NCBI RefSeq assembly: GCF_027359675.1
Contig: NZ_CP114786.1
Span: 744,001 to 808,000, forward strand
Direction of reading: 5' to 3'
From: Roseibium sp. Sym1
GTDB taxonomy: Bacteria; Pseudomonadota; Alphaproteobacteria; Rhizobiales; Stappiaceae
Length of the DNA stretch: 64,000 nucleotides
Both the position numbers and the translations under genes were made by a program. Shown here piece after piece: positions 42,817 to 55,500 of the stretch. Below the pieces are notes generated by a model. It did no database searches. It saw nothing but the letters and a program-made list of their open reading frames with translations, and was not told the DNA's origin. The first letter of the stretch is position 1; every line of letters starts with the position of its first letter.

Positions 42817-43953
42817 CTACCTGACTTCTTCCTGCTGCCTATCCGTGTTGGAGCCTTCCGGCGCGCCAGCCGACCCGCCAGTTTCGGGGGGTTGGGACGC
42901 TTCCGTGCCGCTTTCCCCGGTGTCGCTTGAAGCATTTTCCTCGCCGTCCCGGTCCTCCTCGCCATCCTGGCTGTCCTGCTCCATGGATGCGCTGGGGAAA
43001 AGTTTCGGCAAACTGTTGAAGTCCGGCAACTGGTATCGCTGTGGATCGACCGGTGCGGGCGACGGCAATTCGGGCTGTTTGGCGATATCGCTTCCAAGGA
43101 TGAGCGGCAACTGGTCCTTGCCGCTGCCGACGATGACGACCTTGCTGTTGTTGGACCGGGCAAGTTCGACCGTCGCCTCGATGCCGCGCCAGGTCAGCAA
43201 TTGCGGCGTGAGCGCATCGGCGACGATCGAATAGAACGTCTGGTAGCCGATCGCATCGATACGTTTGCGCTCTGCCTCCTTGCGGGCCTGTTCAAGGACA
43301 TACTCGTAGGCAAGCGCATTCTGTTCCTCTGTCAGCTTCCTGGAAATCGCCTGGTTGAGCTCCTTGGGCAACTGGATCCGCCGGATGATGATCTGGTCGA
43401 AGATGACGAGATCCTGCTCGCTCGCATCGATGGCCTCCATCACTTCTTTTTCCAGTTGGGTCAGGTCGACCTGATAGAGCTCGTGCGGATCATATTTCCC
43501 GATGGTGTTGCGGACCGCCTCCACCGCTGTCGGACGGACAAACCGTTCCGCGTATTGCGGTCCGATGGCCTTGTGAAGCTTGCCGGCATTTTCGGCTTTC
43601 GGATGAAACAGGATCGAAATGTCGCTGGTGATGCGAAGCCCGTCCGCGGCCAGGCCGTGGACGGTTTCATCCTGCTTCTGGACACGGATCTCGTAGTCGT
43701 AGATCCGGTTCCAGGGCCACTTGGCATTAATGCCTTCCGGATAGACGAATTCGGTTTCGGTGCCGACCGTGAGGGTTCTGAACAGCACCCCGACTTCACC
43801 AGGACCGACTACGAAGAATGTCAGCGGCCACAGCAGTATGGCCACGAAACCCAACAGCAGAAAGTAGGCGATCGCCTTGTCCGTCCGGCTCAGCCTGTGA
43901 ACCCTGCGCGGTTTTGCCTTCGGGGCCTCGATTTCGTCTTCCGCAACGCTCAT
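42817..43953 (-). CDS. SPFH/band 7 (prohibitin-like) membrane protein
   Basis: A 378-residue protein with a cytoplasmic N-terminus, one membrane segment (AIAYFLLLGFVAILLWPLTFFVV, about 27-49), an SPFH domain (VGPGEVGVLFRTLTVGTET...GIRITSDISILF type strands), and a coiled-coil rich in charged residues (QARKEAERKRIDA). The tail of about 60 residues is acidic, low complexity and Ser/Glu/Gly-rich (DGEEDRDGEENASSDTGES). It resembles HflK/HflC and prohibitins, which form ring-like membrane scaffolds around proteases. It stands next to the DUF697 gene, but a gap of about 100 bases makes co-transcription uncertain. Confidence 0.88.
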   Translation of the reverse strand: MSVAEDEIEAPKAKPRRVHRLSRTDKAIAYFLLLGFVAILLWPLTFFVVGPGEVGVLFRTLTVGTETEFVYPEGINAKWPWNRIYDYEIRVQKQDETVHGLAADGLRITSDISILFHPKAENAGKLHKAIGPQYAERFVRPTAVEAVRNTIGKYDPHELYQVDLTQLEKEVMEAIDASEQDLVIFDQIIIRRIQLPKELNQAISRKLTEEQNALAYEYVLEQARKEAERKRIDAIGYQTFYSIVADALTPQLLTWRGIEATVELARSNNSKVVIVGSGKDQLPLILGSDIAKQPELPSPAPVDPQRYQLPDFNSLPKLFPSASMEQDSQDGEEDRDGEENASSDTGESGTEASQPPETGGSAGAPEGSNTDRQQEEVR

Positions 43954-44236
43954 CCGGCGCTCCCTGGAAATGACCCCGCCCAGCGGGTAATCCGACTGGC
44001 CCTGCGGTTGGCGGCCTGAACAAAAACAAGATCTCTCAATGTGTTCCGGCGGATCCTGTCAATGCCATCCGCAGCAGATTTGCAAGAAAACCCCGGTGTG
44101 GCAAGCGCGATTGTTGCGCTAGGCAACGGGATCATAATTTGCTTAAGTCTACGTGCGTTGCCATGCGTCATGACAACTTATGGTTAATCCCGCCAGCGGC
44201 CGAACGGCATCTGGTTGCAAGCTGAAGGAGCGATGC

Positions 44237-44908
44237 GTGTCTTCCGAATCGGGATCATTCAGCTTCAGCCGGCCGGACCTGAGCCGGTTCCTCTTCGACC
44301 TGTACGACTATGAACCCGGGCTGCTGCGCAGGCTGATTTCGGCACGGCCCCATGTCTGTCCCTTCGATCACATCGAGCGGCACATTCCCCAGGATGCCAG
44401 GGTCCTTGATGTCGGCTGCGGCAATGGTGCCCTTCTGGCCATCCTCCTTGCCGCCGGACGGATCAAGGAGGCTGTCGGCTGCGATGTCCATGAGGGCGCG
44501 CTTGCTTCCGCGAGAACGGCCGCGGACCGAACCGGCAGGGGAAACGCCGTATCCTTTCGGCGGATACAGGATTTTCAGGAATTGCCCGACGCCCTGTTCG
44601 ACGTGGTCACAATGGTCGATGTCCTTCATCACGTTCCGGACGGCGCGCGCGCACAAGCGGTTGCACAGGCGATACGGCGCGTTGCACCGGGCGGCGTGTT
44701 TCTTTTCAAGGACATGGTCGAGGGTCCTTTCTGGCGCAAACTGGCGCACAATCTCGATGACCTCATCTTTTCCGGCGAGTGGGTGAAACAGGTGAAGACA
44801 GCGGACGTGGAAAAGCAGGTCATCAACGCCGGTTTCGAGCTTGTCGAAAGCAAAAACATTCCGAGACTTTTCTACGGAAATACACTTCGTGTACTCAAGA
44901 GAGTTTAG
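44237..44908 (+). CDS. Class I SAM-dependent methyltransferase
   Basis: A 223-residue protein. Motif I is VLDVGCGNGALLAILLA, the acidic residue is in CDVHEGAL, motif II lies in LFDVVTMVDVLHHVPDG, and a later GGVFLFKDMVEGPFW follows. This is the UbiE/Coq5-like fold. GTG 44237 is preferred because AAGGAG lies 6 nt upstream; an upstream ATG at 44180 adds 19 residues without a ribosome site. It is separated by 174 bases from the monooxygenase gene at 45083. It could be a tailoring enzyme of the peptide cluster, but the gap and a long AT-rich spacer leave that open. Confidence 0.85.
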   Translation: MSSESGSFSFSRPDLSRFLFDLYDYEPGLLRRLISARPHVCPFDHIERHIPQDARVLDVGCGNGALLAILLAAGRIKEAVGCDVHEGALASARTAADRTGRGNAVSFRRIQDFQELPDALFDVVTMVDVLHHVPDGARAQAVAQAIRRVAPGGVFLFKDMVEGPFWRKLAHNLDDLIFSGEWVKQVKTADVEKQVINAGFELVESKNIPRLFYGNTLRVLKRV

Positions 44909-45082
44909 TAAAATTATATATTGTCACTATTTACCTGTAATAGTTAAGAAAAATTAAGATTTTTTGGAAAGAAATTCATGTATTTAATGGGGATTGCCGT
45001 TGCGGTACGGTTGTGCACACTGGAGGGATTGCAACTTTAAGAAGTCAACAGACGACCATTGAAATGCCTTCAGGGGGGTGAT

Positions 45083-46456
45083 TTGAGTTCAAGTGTTGCA
45101 AAGCGCCGTATGTTTCTCGCCGGCTATATCCTGGTCCCGGGCAGCCACTTTGCAGGCATGTGGCGACACCCCTACAGCGAGACCGATTTCTGTGATCCGG
45201 ACCTGTTCAAGGATACAGCCATAACCCTGGAACGAGGCGGTTTCGATCTTGCCTTCATTCCCGAGTCCCTGAGCGTAACGACCGGGCTGAACGATGATTA
45301 CGAAACATTCCTGAAACACGGTGCCGTAGGGGCCATTCGCCATGACCCGAGCCAACTGGTGTGTCTGATGGCGTCGGTGACCCGATCGCTCGGTTTTACC
45401 GTCACCCTGTCGACGACCTTCATGGAGCCCTATCATCTGGCGCGCACTCTGAGCACGCTTGACCATTTCAGCCGGGGACGCATTTCCTGGAACGTGGTGA
45501 CCTCGGCCGGCCCGAGCAACGGGCACAATTTCGGGCATTTCCCCAAACTCACGTCACCGGAATCCTATGACCGGGCTGAAGAGACACTGGAGATCTGCCG
45601 GAAGCTCTGGCAATCCTGGGATCCCGGCGCGGTGGTTGCCGACAAGGCCTCCGGGGTCTACGCGGACACCGGCAAGGTCCACACGATCGATCACACGGGA
45701 GCGCAATTCCAGTTGCGCGGGCCGTTGTCGCTGCCGGCCGGCCCGGCAGGGGAACCGATCCTGATGAGCGTCGGCGTGTCGCCGCGCGGCCGCGATTTTT
45801 CCGCCAAGTGGGTGGATGTCATATTCGCCATCCAGGCCGACGCAAAGGGCATGTTCGAACTGCGTGCCGATGTGCGCCGACGGGCGGCTGAAAGAGGCCG
45901 GGATCCGGAGAAGATTTTCCTGCTGACGGCCGTGCAGCCGGTGATCGGCGAAACGGAAGAGATCGCGCGGGCGCGGGCCCATTATCTTGACGAGATCATC
46001 CATCCCGACGTGGCGATCGCCTTTCTGTCCGGAATGATTGGCCGCGACGCAACCGGCTACGATCCGGAGACCCCGATTGATGACGTGCTCGAGCAGACCG
46101 CCGGGCCCTCCTCGAACAGGGCAGCCGTCGATGGCGGTGCAGCCTTCCCCTGGCTCGACCGGATTCGCGAGGAAGACGAGACCCGGACCTGGACGCTCAA
46201 GGACATCGCCATCCGCATGGCGCGCAGCACCTCGACGCCGCGCCTGGTTGGAACGCCGGAGCAGGTGGCCGACCAGCTGGAAAGCTATTTCCTTGAGGGC
46301 GCCTGCGACGGCTTCGTGATCACACCTACCCACTTCCCCGGGAGTTTCGACGAATTTTCCCGGTCCGTCGTGCCGATCCTGCGCGAACGGGGACATGTAC
46401 GAGAGGCGGCGCAAGAACCGCTGACGCTCAGGCAGAGGCTTGGGCTGCAAAGCTGA
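45083..46456 (+). CDS. FMN-dependent LLM-class monooxygenase (NtaA/SnaA/DszA family)
   Basis: A flavin monooxygenase of about 457 residues, the standard length for the NtaA/DszA/SnaA branch of the luciferase-like superfamily. Typical features are MFLAGYILVPGSHFAGMWRHP, LVCLMASVTRSLGFTVTLST, YHLARTLSTLDHFSRGRISWNVVTS and GTPEQVADQLESYF. It uses FMNH2 from a separate reductase to oxygenate its substrate. The start is TTG 45083, about 5 nt after GGGGGGTG; ATG 45110 is an alternative. Only 82 bases separate it from the NRPS gene, so it may be a tailoring or precursor enzyme of that pathway. Confidence 0.88.
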   Translation: MSSSVAKRRMFLAGYILVPGSHFAGMWRHPYSETDFCDPDLFKDTAITLERGGFDLAFIPESLSVTTGLNDDYETFLKHGAVGAIRHDPSQLVCLMASVTRSLGFTVTLSTTFMEPYHLARTLSTLDHFSRGRISWNVVTSAGPSNGHNFGHFPKLTSPESYDRAEETLEICRKLWQSWDPGAVVADKASGVYADTGKVHTIDHTGAQFQLRGPLSLPAGPAGEPILMSVGVSPRGRDFSAKWVDVIFAIQADAKGMFELRADVRRRAAERGRDPEKIFLLTAVQPVIGETEEIARARAHYLDEIIHPDVAIAFLSGMIGRDATGYDPETPIDDVLEQTAGPSSNRAAVDGGAAFPWLDRIREEDETRTWTLKDIAIRMARSTSTPRLVGTPEQVADQLESYFLEGACDGFVITPTHFPGSFDEFSRSVVPILRERGHVREAAQEPLTLRQRLGLQS

Positions 46457-46538
46457 ATTGGATGGCTCCGGCGGACATGTCGGAAACGTTCAAGACCTGT
46501 GCACGCGACCTGGCAAGTCATCGACGGAGTTGATTTGA

Positions 46539-49500
46539 ATGGCATCCCGCGACCGAAGTTCGAAGGCAGCAACCGAGCGGTCCGCAGCAGCGGACGCGAT
46601 GCTGCATGCCGGCGACCGCCGCATGCGGGAATTCGAAACCGTCGCGGACCTCTTCGCACGCCAGGTCCGGGATCGGCCTTCCCAGAAGGCGCTCATCCTG
46701 GCGACATCGTCCCTCACGTTCGACGATCTGGACCGCAAGGCAAACCGGGTGGCCCGCTACCTGATCGGGCGGGGCATCGGGCCGGGCGACATCGTCGCGC
46801 TCGGCTGCGCCAGCGGGCCGGACCTTGTCGTCTGCCTGCTCGGTGTTATCAAGGCCGGCGCCTGTTACATGCCTCTGGATCCTGCTTACCCGGACCAGCG
46901 TCTGACCGACATGCTGGCCGACGCGGCACCGGACCTGATCCTGGCGGAGCCCGCGGTTGCCGGCGTGGTCGAGGCGGCCGGTCAGACCGACAGGTCGGTG
47001 TTGATCGGTAGCGGCGCCTTTGGCCGCGAGATTTCCCTGCAGGCCGCCCACGCGCTGGAGGAAGGCGAACTCAAGCGGCCTCCTTCAGCCAATGATCCCG
47101 CCTATCTGGTCTATACCTCCGGATCGACAGGACGTCCCAAGGGCGTGCTCGGCCGCCAGGCCGCTCTCGTCAACCGGTTGCGCTGGATCGGGGAGGCCTT
47201 GCCGTTTGCCCAGGACGAACGAACGCTGTTCAAGACCTCGCTCAATTTCATTGACGGCTCCACGGAACTTCTCGGCGCACTGACCAACGGGGGCTCGGTG
47301 GTCATTGCCGACGGCCATGTGTCCGGAGACCCGCGTCGCCTGGCCGAGACGGTCGACCGGTTCGCCGTCACGCGGCTGACGGTGGTGCCGAGCCTGCTGG
47401 CAAGCCTGCTCGAAGACGGCTGCCTGAAAAACCTGGCGGGTTGCCGGACCTGGGTGACCAGCGGCGAGCCTTTGCCGTCCAGTCTTCTGGAGAGGTTCAG
47501 CGACAAGCTTCCCGGGGCCCGCCTCTATAATTTCTACGGTGCTTCTGAAGCCGCGGGCGACAGTTTGTGGTCCCTCTGCGAAGCCGGCCAGACGGTTGCC
47601 ATCGGCAATCCGGTCCGGGAAACCCTTGTCCACCTTCTCGATGACAGGCTTCAGCCCGTCGAGGATGGCAATTCCGGCGAACTCTATATCGGTGGAAGCG
47701 GCCTCGCTCTCGGCTATCACCGCCAGCCTGACAGGACCTCGGAACGGTTCATCGCCTCGCCCTTCGGCCCTCCGGGCAGCCTGCTCTACAGGACCGGCGA
47801 TGTGGCACGCAGGCTGCCCGGTGGCGCCTTTGAATATCTCGGCCGCACCGATCATCAGGTCAAGATCCGCGGTGTGCGTGTCGAGCCGGGCGAAGTGGCC
47901 GCTGCCCTTGACCGGCTTCCGGAACTCGCACGCTCCGCCGTGGTCTCCAGACACCGGGACACCGGAGAGGTCTGTCTCGTGGCCTATATCGTCTGGGAGA
48001 CCGGCGCAAAAAGGGACATTCCGAAACTCCTGGAAACGCTCGCGCGTTCGCTCCCCGCGGCCTTCCTGCCGTCGCAATTCATCACGCTTGAAGCGCTTCC
48101 CCTGACGCCCAACGGCAAGCTGGACCGGGCGGCGCTTCCCGAACCGGACCGCGAACCGCAGGAAGACCGGCGTGAACCGCGCACCGCGCTCGAAACAACG
48201 ATATGCGCCCTGTTTACCGAGGTGCTGGGTGTCGGAACGGTCGCTGCGGACGACAACTTCTTTCTTCTGGGCGGCCACTCGCTGCTCGCCGCGCGGCTGG
48301 CCTACAGGCTGAGGGAGCGGCTCGGTGTGCATATCGACCCCGTGCAGGTGTTCGAGGCGCCGACACCCGCGGGACTTGCCGCTCTGGCCGGGGACGCCAA
48401 ACCTTGGTCCAAAGACCCCGGCAAACCGCCGAGGCCGGAACGCCCGCCGCTGTCTTCCGCCCAAAAACGCCTCTGGTTCCTGAACCGGCTACACCCCGAG
48501 GACATTTCCTACAATCTCGCCTACCGCTACCGTCTTGCCGGAAACCTTGACATTGCCACTCTCCGGCAGGCCTGGCGGGATGTCATCGACCGACACGAGA
48601 TCCTGCGGACCGTTTACCCTGAGGGGCAGGATGGAAAGCCTTACCAGGACGTCTCCAATGGCTGGCCGGACGAGAAGGTTTTCAGGATCCTTCCGACATC
48701 CGCGGAAGATCTGTCGGCGGTTCTTTGCGCCCATGCCGCCCTGCCGTTTGACCTTGGCAGCGACCTGCCGATCAGGATCTGCATTGTTCCCGGATCGCAG
48801 GCCGAGTCCGGCGGCCAACATGTGATGCAGTTCGTCGTGCACCACATCGCCATCGACGGAGGCGCGCTGGGGCCCTTGCTGGCGGATCTTGAGACCGCTT
48901 TTTTGGCACGCAGCCAGGGGAAGACGCCCCGCTGGAACGCGCCCGCCATGCAATATGCCGACTTCGCCTGCTGGCAGCAGGAGCGGCTCGGGCGCATCTC
49001 GGAAACGGACATCGCCCAGCACTTGTCCGGCTGGAAGGCCGACCTTGCCGGCGCACCGGACTGTCTTGACCTGCCCTGCGCGGACGGCCGGCGGCAGAAC
49101 AACCATTGGCAGGGCGACGGCACCCCGGTCGATATTCCGGCAAGGCTTCACGGTGACCTCGAGCGCCTGGCCGCCGAGACGCAAACCAGTCTCTTCATGG
49201 TGCTCCAGGCGGCCGTTGCCGCAACCATGGCCCGCCTCGGCGCGGGCGACGATATCATCATCGGCACCCCGGTGGACGGGCGTCCCGACAGGTCCTTCGA
49301 GGATACCGTCGGGCTCTTCGTCAACATGCTGGCCCTGCGCTGCGACCTGTCGGGGCAGCCGACCTTCCGCGACTTGCTTGCTGCAACCCGAACACGGAAC
49401 CTCAGGGCCTATGGCAGGCGCGACGTGCCGTTCGAACTCGTGGTCGACGAACTGGCGCCCAACCGGGACCTGTCGTTCCATCCGCTGTTCCAGCTCGTCC

Positions 49501-52500
49501 TGGCACTCGACATGGGCGGCGTCCCGGACCTTGCCCTTCCAGGTCTGACATGCGTGCACGAAGAGGTCCCGGTCACGGCTTCCAAGTTCGACCTGTCCTT
49601 CGACCTGGCCGCGCTTCGAGGCCCGGACGGGTCCGCCTCCGGAATCAGAGGCCGCATCGAATTCAGAACCGATCTTCTGGACCGGCAGATCGCGGAAACC
49701 ATTTCCCGAAGACTGGTGGTTCTGCTCGAGGCGGCAGTCGACCATCCCGATGTCCGGATCGCTGAACTGCCCCTCGTGGCTTCCGGCGAACTCGCCCGCC
49801 TCGCCGGCCTGTGCGAGGGATCGCGCATCAACAGGCCGGAGGTCGAGACATCACTGCCCGAGCGGTTCGCCCTGCTGACCGAACGGAACGGCGAACGGAT
49901 CGCCGTCCGGAGCGAAACCGAGGCGCTTTCCTACGCTGATCTGGATGCAAGGACGACCCTCGTCGCCCGGAACCTGGCCGCTCGCGGCGTTCGCCCCGGG
50001 GCCCGGGTCGCCGTCCTGATGGACAGGTCCATCGATCTGGTCGTTGCAACGCTTGCTATCCTGAAAGCCGGCGGCGCCTATGTTCCCCTGAACAGGAACG
50101 ATCCTCAAAAGCGGCTGGAGCAACTGGTCGGCGACACACGGGCCCACCTTGTGCTGACGGATGGCGGAGCGGCGGATCCCGGGCACCTGGGCGGTGTTTC
50201 CTGTCTCTCCTTCGCCGACCTGATGTCGGCGGACAGCGACGCTGCGCTGCCGCGCGTGGAAGCGGGCGAGATCGCCTGCGTGCTGTTCACGTCGGGATCC
50301 ACCGGCAGACCGAAAGGCATCGCGATCACGCATCGCAATATCCAGGCCCTGGCTCTGGACGGCTGCTGGCCCGATGGATCGCACGAACGGGTCCTGCTGC
50401 ATTCGCCCTATGCCTTCGATGCGTCCACCTACGAGCTGTGGACCCCGCTGATGCGCGGGCAGGAGCTGCTCGTGGCACCGCCCGGCATTCTGGATGCGGA
50501 AACGATCGGCCGGCTCGTTAAAGACAACAAGGTGACGGCTGCCTGCATCACGACACGCCTCTTCAACATCATTGCGGGTGAAAAACCGGAGGCCTTCCGG
50601 CCGTTGAAATCGGTTCTCATCGGCGGTGAGGCCGCGTCCGCGGAGGCCTTGCGGCGGGCGACATCCGCCGCTCCCGAAACACGGTTCGTCAACGGCTACG
50701 GTCCTGCCGAGGGAACGACTTTCGTGACCTGGCATGCGATGCATTCGCTGTCGGAAAGCGCTCACAAGGTTCCGATCGGGCTGCCCCGCGACAATTGCGC
50801 GGTGCGCATCCTGGACGACCGTTTGCAACCCGTCGGGATCGGCATGGTCGGCGAACTCTACCTGACCGGCGACTGTCTCACACTCGGTTATCTCGACCGG
50901 GCCGGTCTCACCGCAGAACGTTTCGTTGCCGATCCCTCCGGCCCGCCGGGCAGCCGGATGTACCGCACCGGCGACCTCGTCCGCTGGCGCGGCGACGGCC
51001 TTCTCACCTTCGTCGGCCGCGCGGACCACCAGGTCAAGATCAACGGCTTCCGCATCGAGCCCCAGGAAATCGAGAACGCGATCGGAGGGAACCCGGCTGT
51101 CGGCCAATGTGCCGTGATCGTCCGGGAAGACCGGCCGGGCGAAAAGAAACTGGTTGCCTATCTCGTCAGCGCCGGGACCCGGGAACCGGACCTGGAGACC
51201 TTGCGCGGGGATCTCGCGTCCAGTCTGCCGGCCTTCATGGTGCCGGCCCATTTTGTTGTCCTGCAGTCACTGCCTTTCACGACCAATGGCAAGCTGGATC
51301 TCAAGCGCTTGCCGGCACCGGATGTCCGGGGCGAAACCATGCCGCGTGCCGCCAGCGGAACCGAGGCTGAGATCTGCCGGCTGTTCGCCGATGTCCTCGG
51401 ACTTGCAAGTGTCGGTCCCGCCGACAACTTCTTCGCGCTTGGAGGAGACAGCATTTTGTCGATCCAGCTGGTCAGCCGGGCGCGCCGGGCGGGACTGGTT
51501 TTCTCGGCAAAGGACATCTTCAACGCCAGGACACCGGCCCAGCTCGCGCTGCGCGCCCGGGAACAGCAGGTGCAGGAGGCCGAAACCGGACTCGAGGCAA
51601 ACTGGATCTGCGAGCAGGACCTTGCGCGGGTCAATCGTCGCTACGGCAGTTCTGTCTCTGCGGTCTGGCCGTTGACGGGTCTCCAGTCGGGTCTGCTGTT
51701 CCACGGTCTGATGGACGCGGCGACGGGCGAGGATGCCTATCTGGTCCAGACGGTGGTGACGCTGGCGGAGCCCGTCGAGGCGGACCGTCTTCAGGCGAGC
51801 CTGGAAGCGCTCGTGGCCCGCCATGCCCCCTTGCGGGCGGTGTTCTGCCACGAAGGGGTAAGCGAACCGGTGCAGGTGATCCTGGCCGATCCGAACCTGC
51901 CTTTCCGGGTGGTGGACCTCAGCCGTTCGGACGATCCGCAAGCCGCGCTGGAATCCCTGCTGGCCGAGGACCGCCGGACACGGTTCGATCTCGCCCGGGG
52001 TCCGCTGATAAGGGCCTGCCTGGTAAGGCTGCCGGGAGAGCGCTCGAAGCTGATCCTCACCAATCACCACATTCTCCTCGACGGCTGGTCGCTGCCGGTG
52101 CTGATGCGGGAGCTGAAGGACATCCATGCGGCGGGCGGTGCACATGCCCTTCCCGCCGTGGTGCCCTTCGACCGCTATCTCGGCTGGCTGCAGCGCCAGG
52201 ACAGGGCGGCCGCCCGGACCGCCTGGCAGGAGGCCCTGGCGGGCCTGGAGGAGCCGACCCGGCTGGCGGCCTCTGTCCACGGTCAGCCTGCCGCCGTCTC
52301 CGACGAGGTGCTGCGCTTCGACACTCTCCTGAGCCCGCAGGCCACGCGCGCGCTCGAGCGCCTGGCCCGGCAGCTGGACATCACCCTGAACACGGTCCTG
52401 CAGGGGGCCTGGGCGGTGCTGCTCGGCCGGATCTGCGGCCGCGAAGACCTGGTCTTCGGCACGACCGTCTCCGGACGTCCTCCGGAGATTGCCGGTGTAG

Positions 52501-55500
52501 AGACCATGGCCGGGCTCTTCATCAACACCGTGCCCGTGCGGGCGCGGCCCCTGCCGGGACAGACGGTCGAGGCCTTCCTGAAAGAGCTTCAGGCACGGCA
52601 GACAGCACTCCTGCCCCACCAGCATCTCGGACTGCCGGAGATCCAGGCGGGCGCGGGACTGGGCGACCTGTTCGACACGCTGGTCGTGTTCGAGAACTAT
52701 CCCGACGCGGAGGACATGGGCGGAGCCGGCGAAACCGGTCTCCGGATCGACGGCCTTGAGGTGCATGACCGGACCCACTATCCGGCCAGCCTGATGGTGG
52801 TCCCCGGTGACCAATTGATGTTGCGGCTGGACTGCCGGGAAGACCGGATCGGGTCAGAGCTCGGCCGCAGCCTCCTGGACCAGCTGTGTCACCTGCTGGA
52901 CCAGATGGCCTTGCGGCCGGACGCGGCCCTCGGATCCCTTGCAACGCTCGAACCGACGCAAACACAGGCGGTTCAGGAGCGGTGGAACGATACCCGTCAC
53001 GCCCTGCCGGAGGGCGATCTTGTCGAGCTGATCTCGGCCACCGCCGCCCGGCACACCGAGCGCGAGGCAGTGGTCGGCGGCGAGGAGCGGCTGAGCTACC
53101 GGCAGCTCGAGGAGCGGGCCAACCGGCTGGCTCATGTGTTGCTCCGGCACGGCATCGGCGCCGAGGACCGGGTCGCAATCGCGCTGCCGCGCTCGCCCGA
53201 CATGGTGGTGGCGCTGCTGGCGGTGCTGAAGACCGGTGGCGCCTATCTGCCGCTCGACCCGGACTACCCGCCGGCCCGGATCGCGATGATGCTGGAGGAC
53301 GCGGCGCCGAAACTGGTGATCACCACGGAAAAGACCAAGGCCGCGCTCAAGGACGGGCTGCATGGTCTCGACCTGCTTGTGCTCGACGCGAAAGAAACCG
53401 CCACGGAGCTGGACAACGCCCCCGCGCGTGCCCCGCAAGACACCGACCGACGGAGCCCGATCCACCCGAACCACCCCGCCTATGTCATCTATACATCCGG
53501 CTCGACCGGAAAACCGAAGGGCGTTGTCGTCACGAGAGCGGGGCTCGTCAATCTCGCCACGGCCCAGGTCGAGCGTTTCGCGATCTCGGCAGACTCCAGA
53601 GTGGCCCAGTTCGCATCGTTCAGTTTCGATGCCGCCTTTTCAGAAATCGCCACCGCACTCGTTTCAGGCGCCGCGCTGGTGATCTGGCCGAGAAAGGCCT
53701 TCACCGACCCGGCAGCGCTGAAGGCGTTCCTGCGTGACGAAGACGTTTCCCACATCACGCTGTCCCCCAGTCTCCTGAGTGTCATGTCCGTCGAGGACCT
53801 GCCGGCCGGATGCGTGCTGGTCACCGCCGGCGAGGCCATCAGCATCGCCGAAGTGAGGCGATGGGCCGAGAGGTGCCGCCTGATCAACGCCTATGGCCCG
53901 ACCGAGGTCACGGTGTGCGGATCCATGAGCCTGCCGCTTGATGGCGATCAGGGTGCAGACGTGGCATCCATCGGCCTGCCGATCTGGAATTCGGGTCTCT
54001 ATGTGCTTGACCGGGCACTTCAGCCCGTCGCGGACGGCGTTGCCGGTGAACTCTATATCGGCGGCATCGGCCTGGCGCGCGGCTACCAGAACCTGGCCGG
54101 CCTGACGGCGTCCAGGTTTGTCGCCGACCCGTTTGCCGGCGATGGCGCGCGCATGTACCGGACGGGAGACATCGTTTACCGCGCCGGCGGCGGCAATCTC
54201 TTCTTCCTCGGCCGCGGCGACTCGCAGGTCAAGATCCGCGGACGCCGCATCGAGCCGGGCGAGATCGAGCGTGTGCTGCTGGAGCGGGATGACGTCGCCC
54301 AGTGTCTCGTCAGTGTCTACCGGGACCGGACCGGAACCTCCAGGCTGGTTGCCTATGTCATCGGCCAGGACAATGCCGATCCCTGCCCGGACGCCCTGAA
54401 ACAGCATTGCGCCGGCCGATTGCCGGATTACATGGTGCCGGTGCAGATCGATCTGCTGCCCTATCTGCCGCGCCTTCCCAACGGCAAGATCGACAGGAAG
54501 GCCCTGCCCGCGCCCAGCCGGCCGCACAGGGAACCGGGTGCGCGAACACTCTCGCCGCTCGAGGAAACGGTGTCGGCGGCCTTCGCCGAAACGCTCGGGA
54601 TCGCGGCGCCGGCTGCGGACCAAAGTTTCTTTGCCCTTGGCGGCGACAGCATTTCGGCCATCAAGCTGGTCAGCCTGCTGCGCCGGCAAGGCCTGTCTGC
54701 GTCGCCCAAGGATGTCTTCGATCACAAGACCGTTGCCGGTCTCGCCGCCGTGGTCCAGCCGCTTGCAGAGACGGATGACCTGCAAAACGGCGACGCAGAA
54801 ACGGGCACCGTTCATCCGACGCCGATCATGCGCTGGCTTGAGGACCTGGGAGGGCCCCTCGACGGTTTCTACCAGTCGACCTGCCTGCAGCTTCCCGCAG
54901 GTGCCGGTGCCGCGTTCCTTGAGGCAGCCCTTGCCGCCCTGGTCAGGCACCACGGCATGTTGCGGGTGCAATCGGGCCGGGGGCTGCAGGACATGCATGT
55001 CCGCCCGTTCTCCGAAGGGCCGCAACCGGTCGATCTCAGGCGCGTCGACCTCACAGGCACTGGCTCCGACACTGACCTGCGGCTTCTGCTGCAAGAGATG
55101 CATGACGAGGCCACCGGCACCCTGTCGCTCGCCGACGGGCGCATGCTCAACGCGGTCTGGTTCGACAGGGGCGACACCGGTCCCGGATGGCTCCTGCTTG
55201 CCGCGCACCACCTCGTCATTGACGGTGTCTCGTGGCGGATCCTGACCGACGACCTCCGCTCGGCCTGGGAGGACTGGTCGGCCGGCCGGCCGATTTCCCT
55301 TGAGCCCGCAACGACATCCTTTCCCGTCTGGAGCCGGCTGCTGCGAAACGCGGCGCATTCCGCGGCACGAAGCACCGAGGTAACCTATTGGCGGGAGGTC
55401 GCTGCGGCAGGCACTGCCGGCCTTGTGCCCGGCCGGCTCGACCCGACCCTCGATACCGTCCGCACCCAGACTTCGCGCCGGTCGGATCTTGCCCCGGCCG

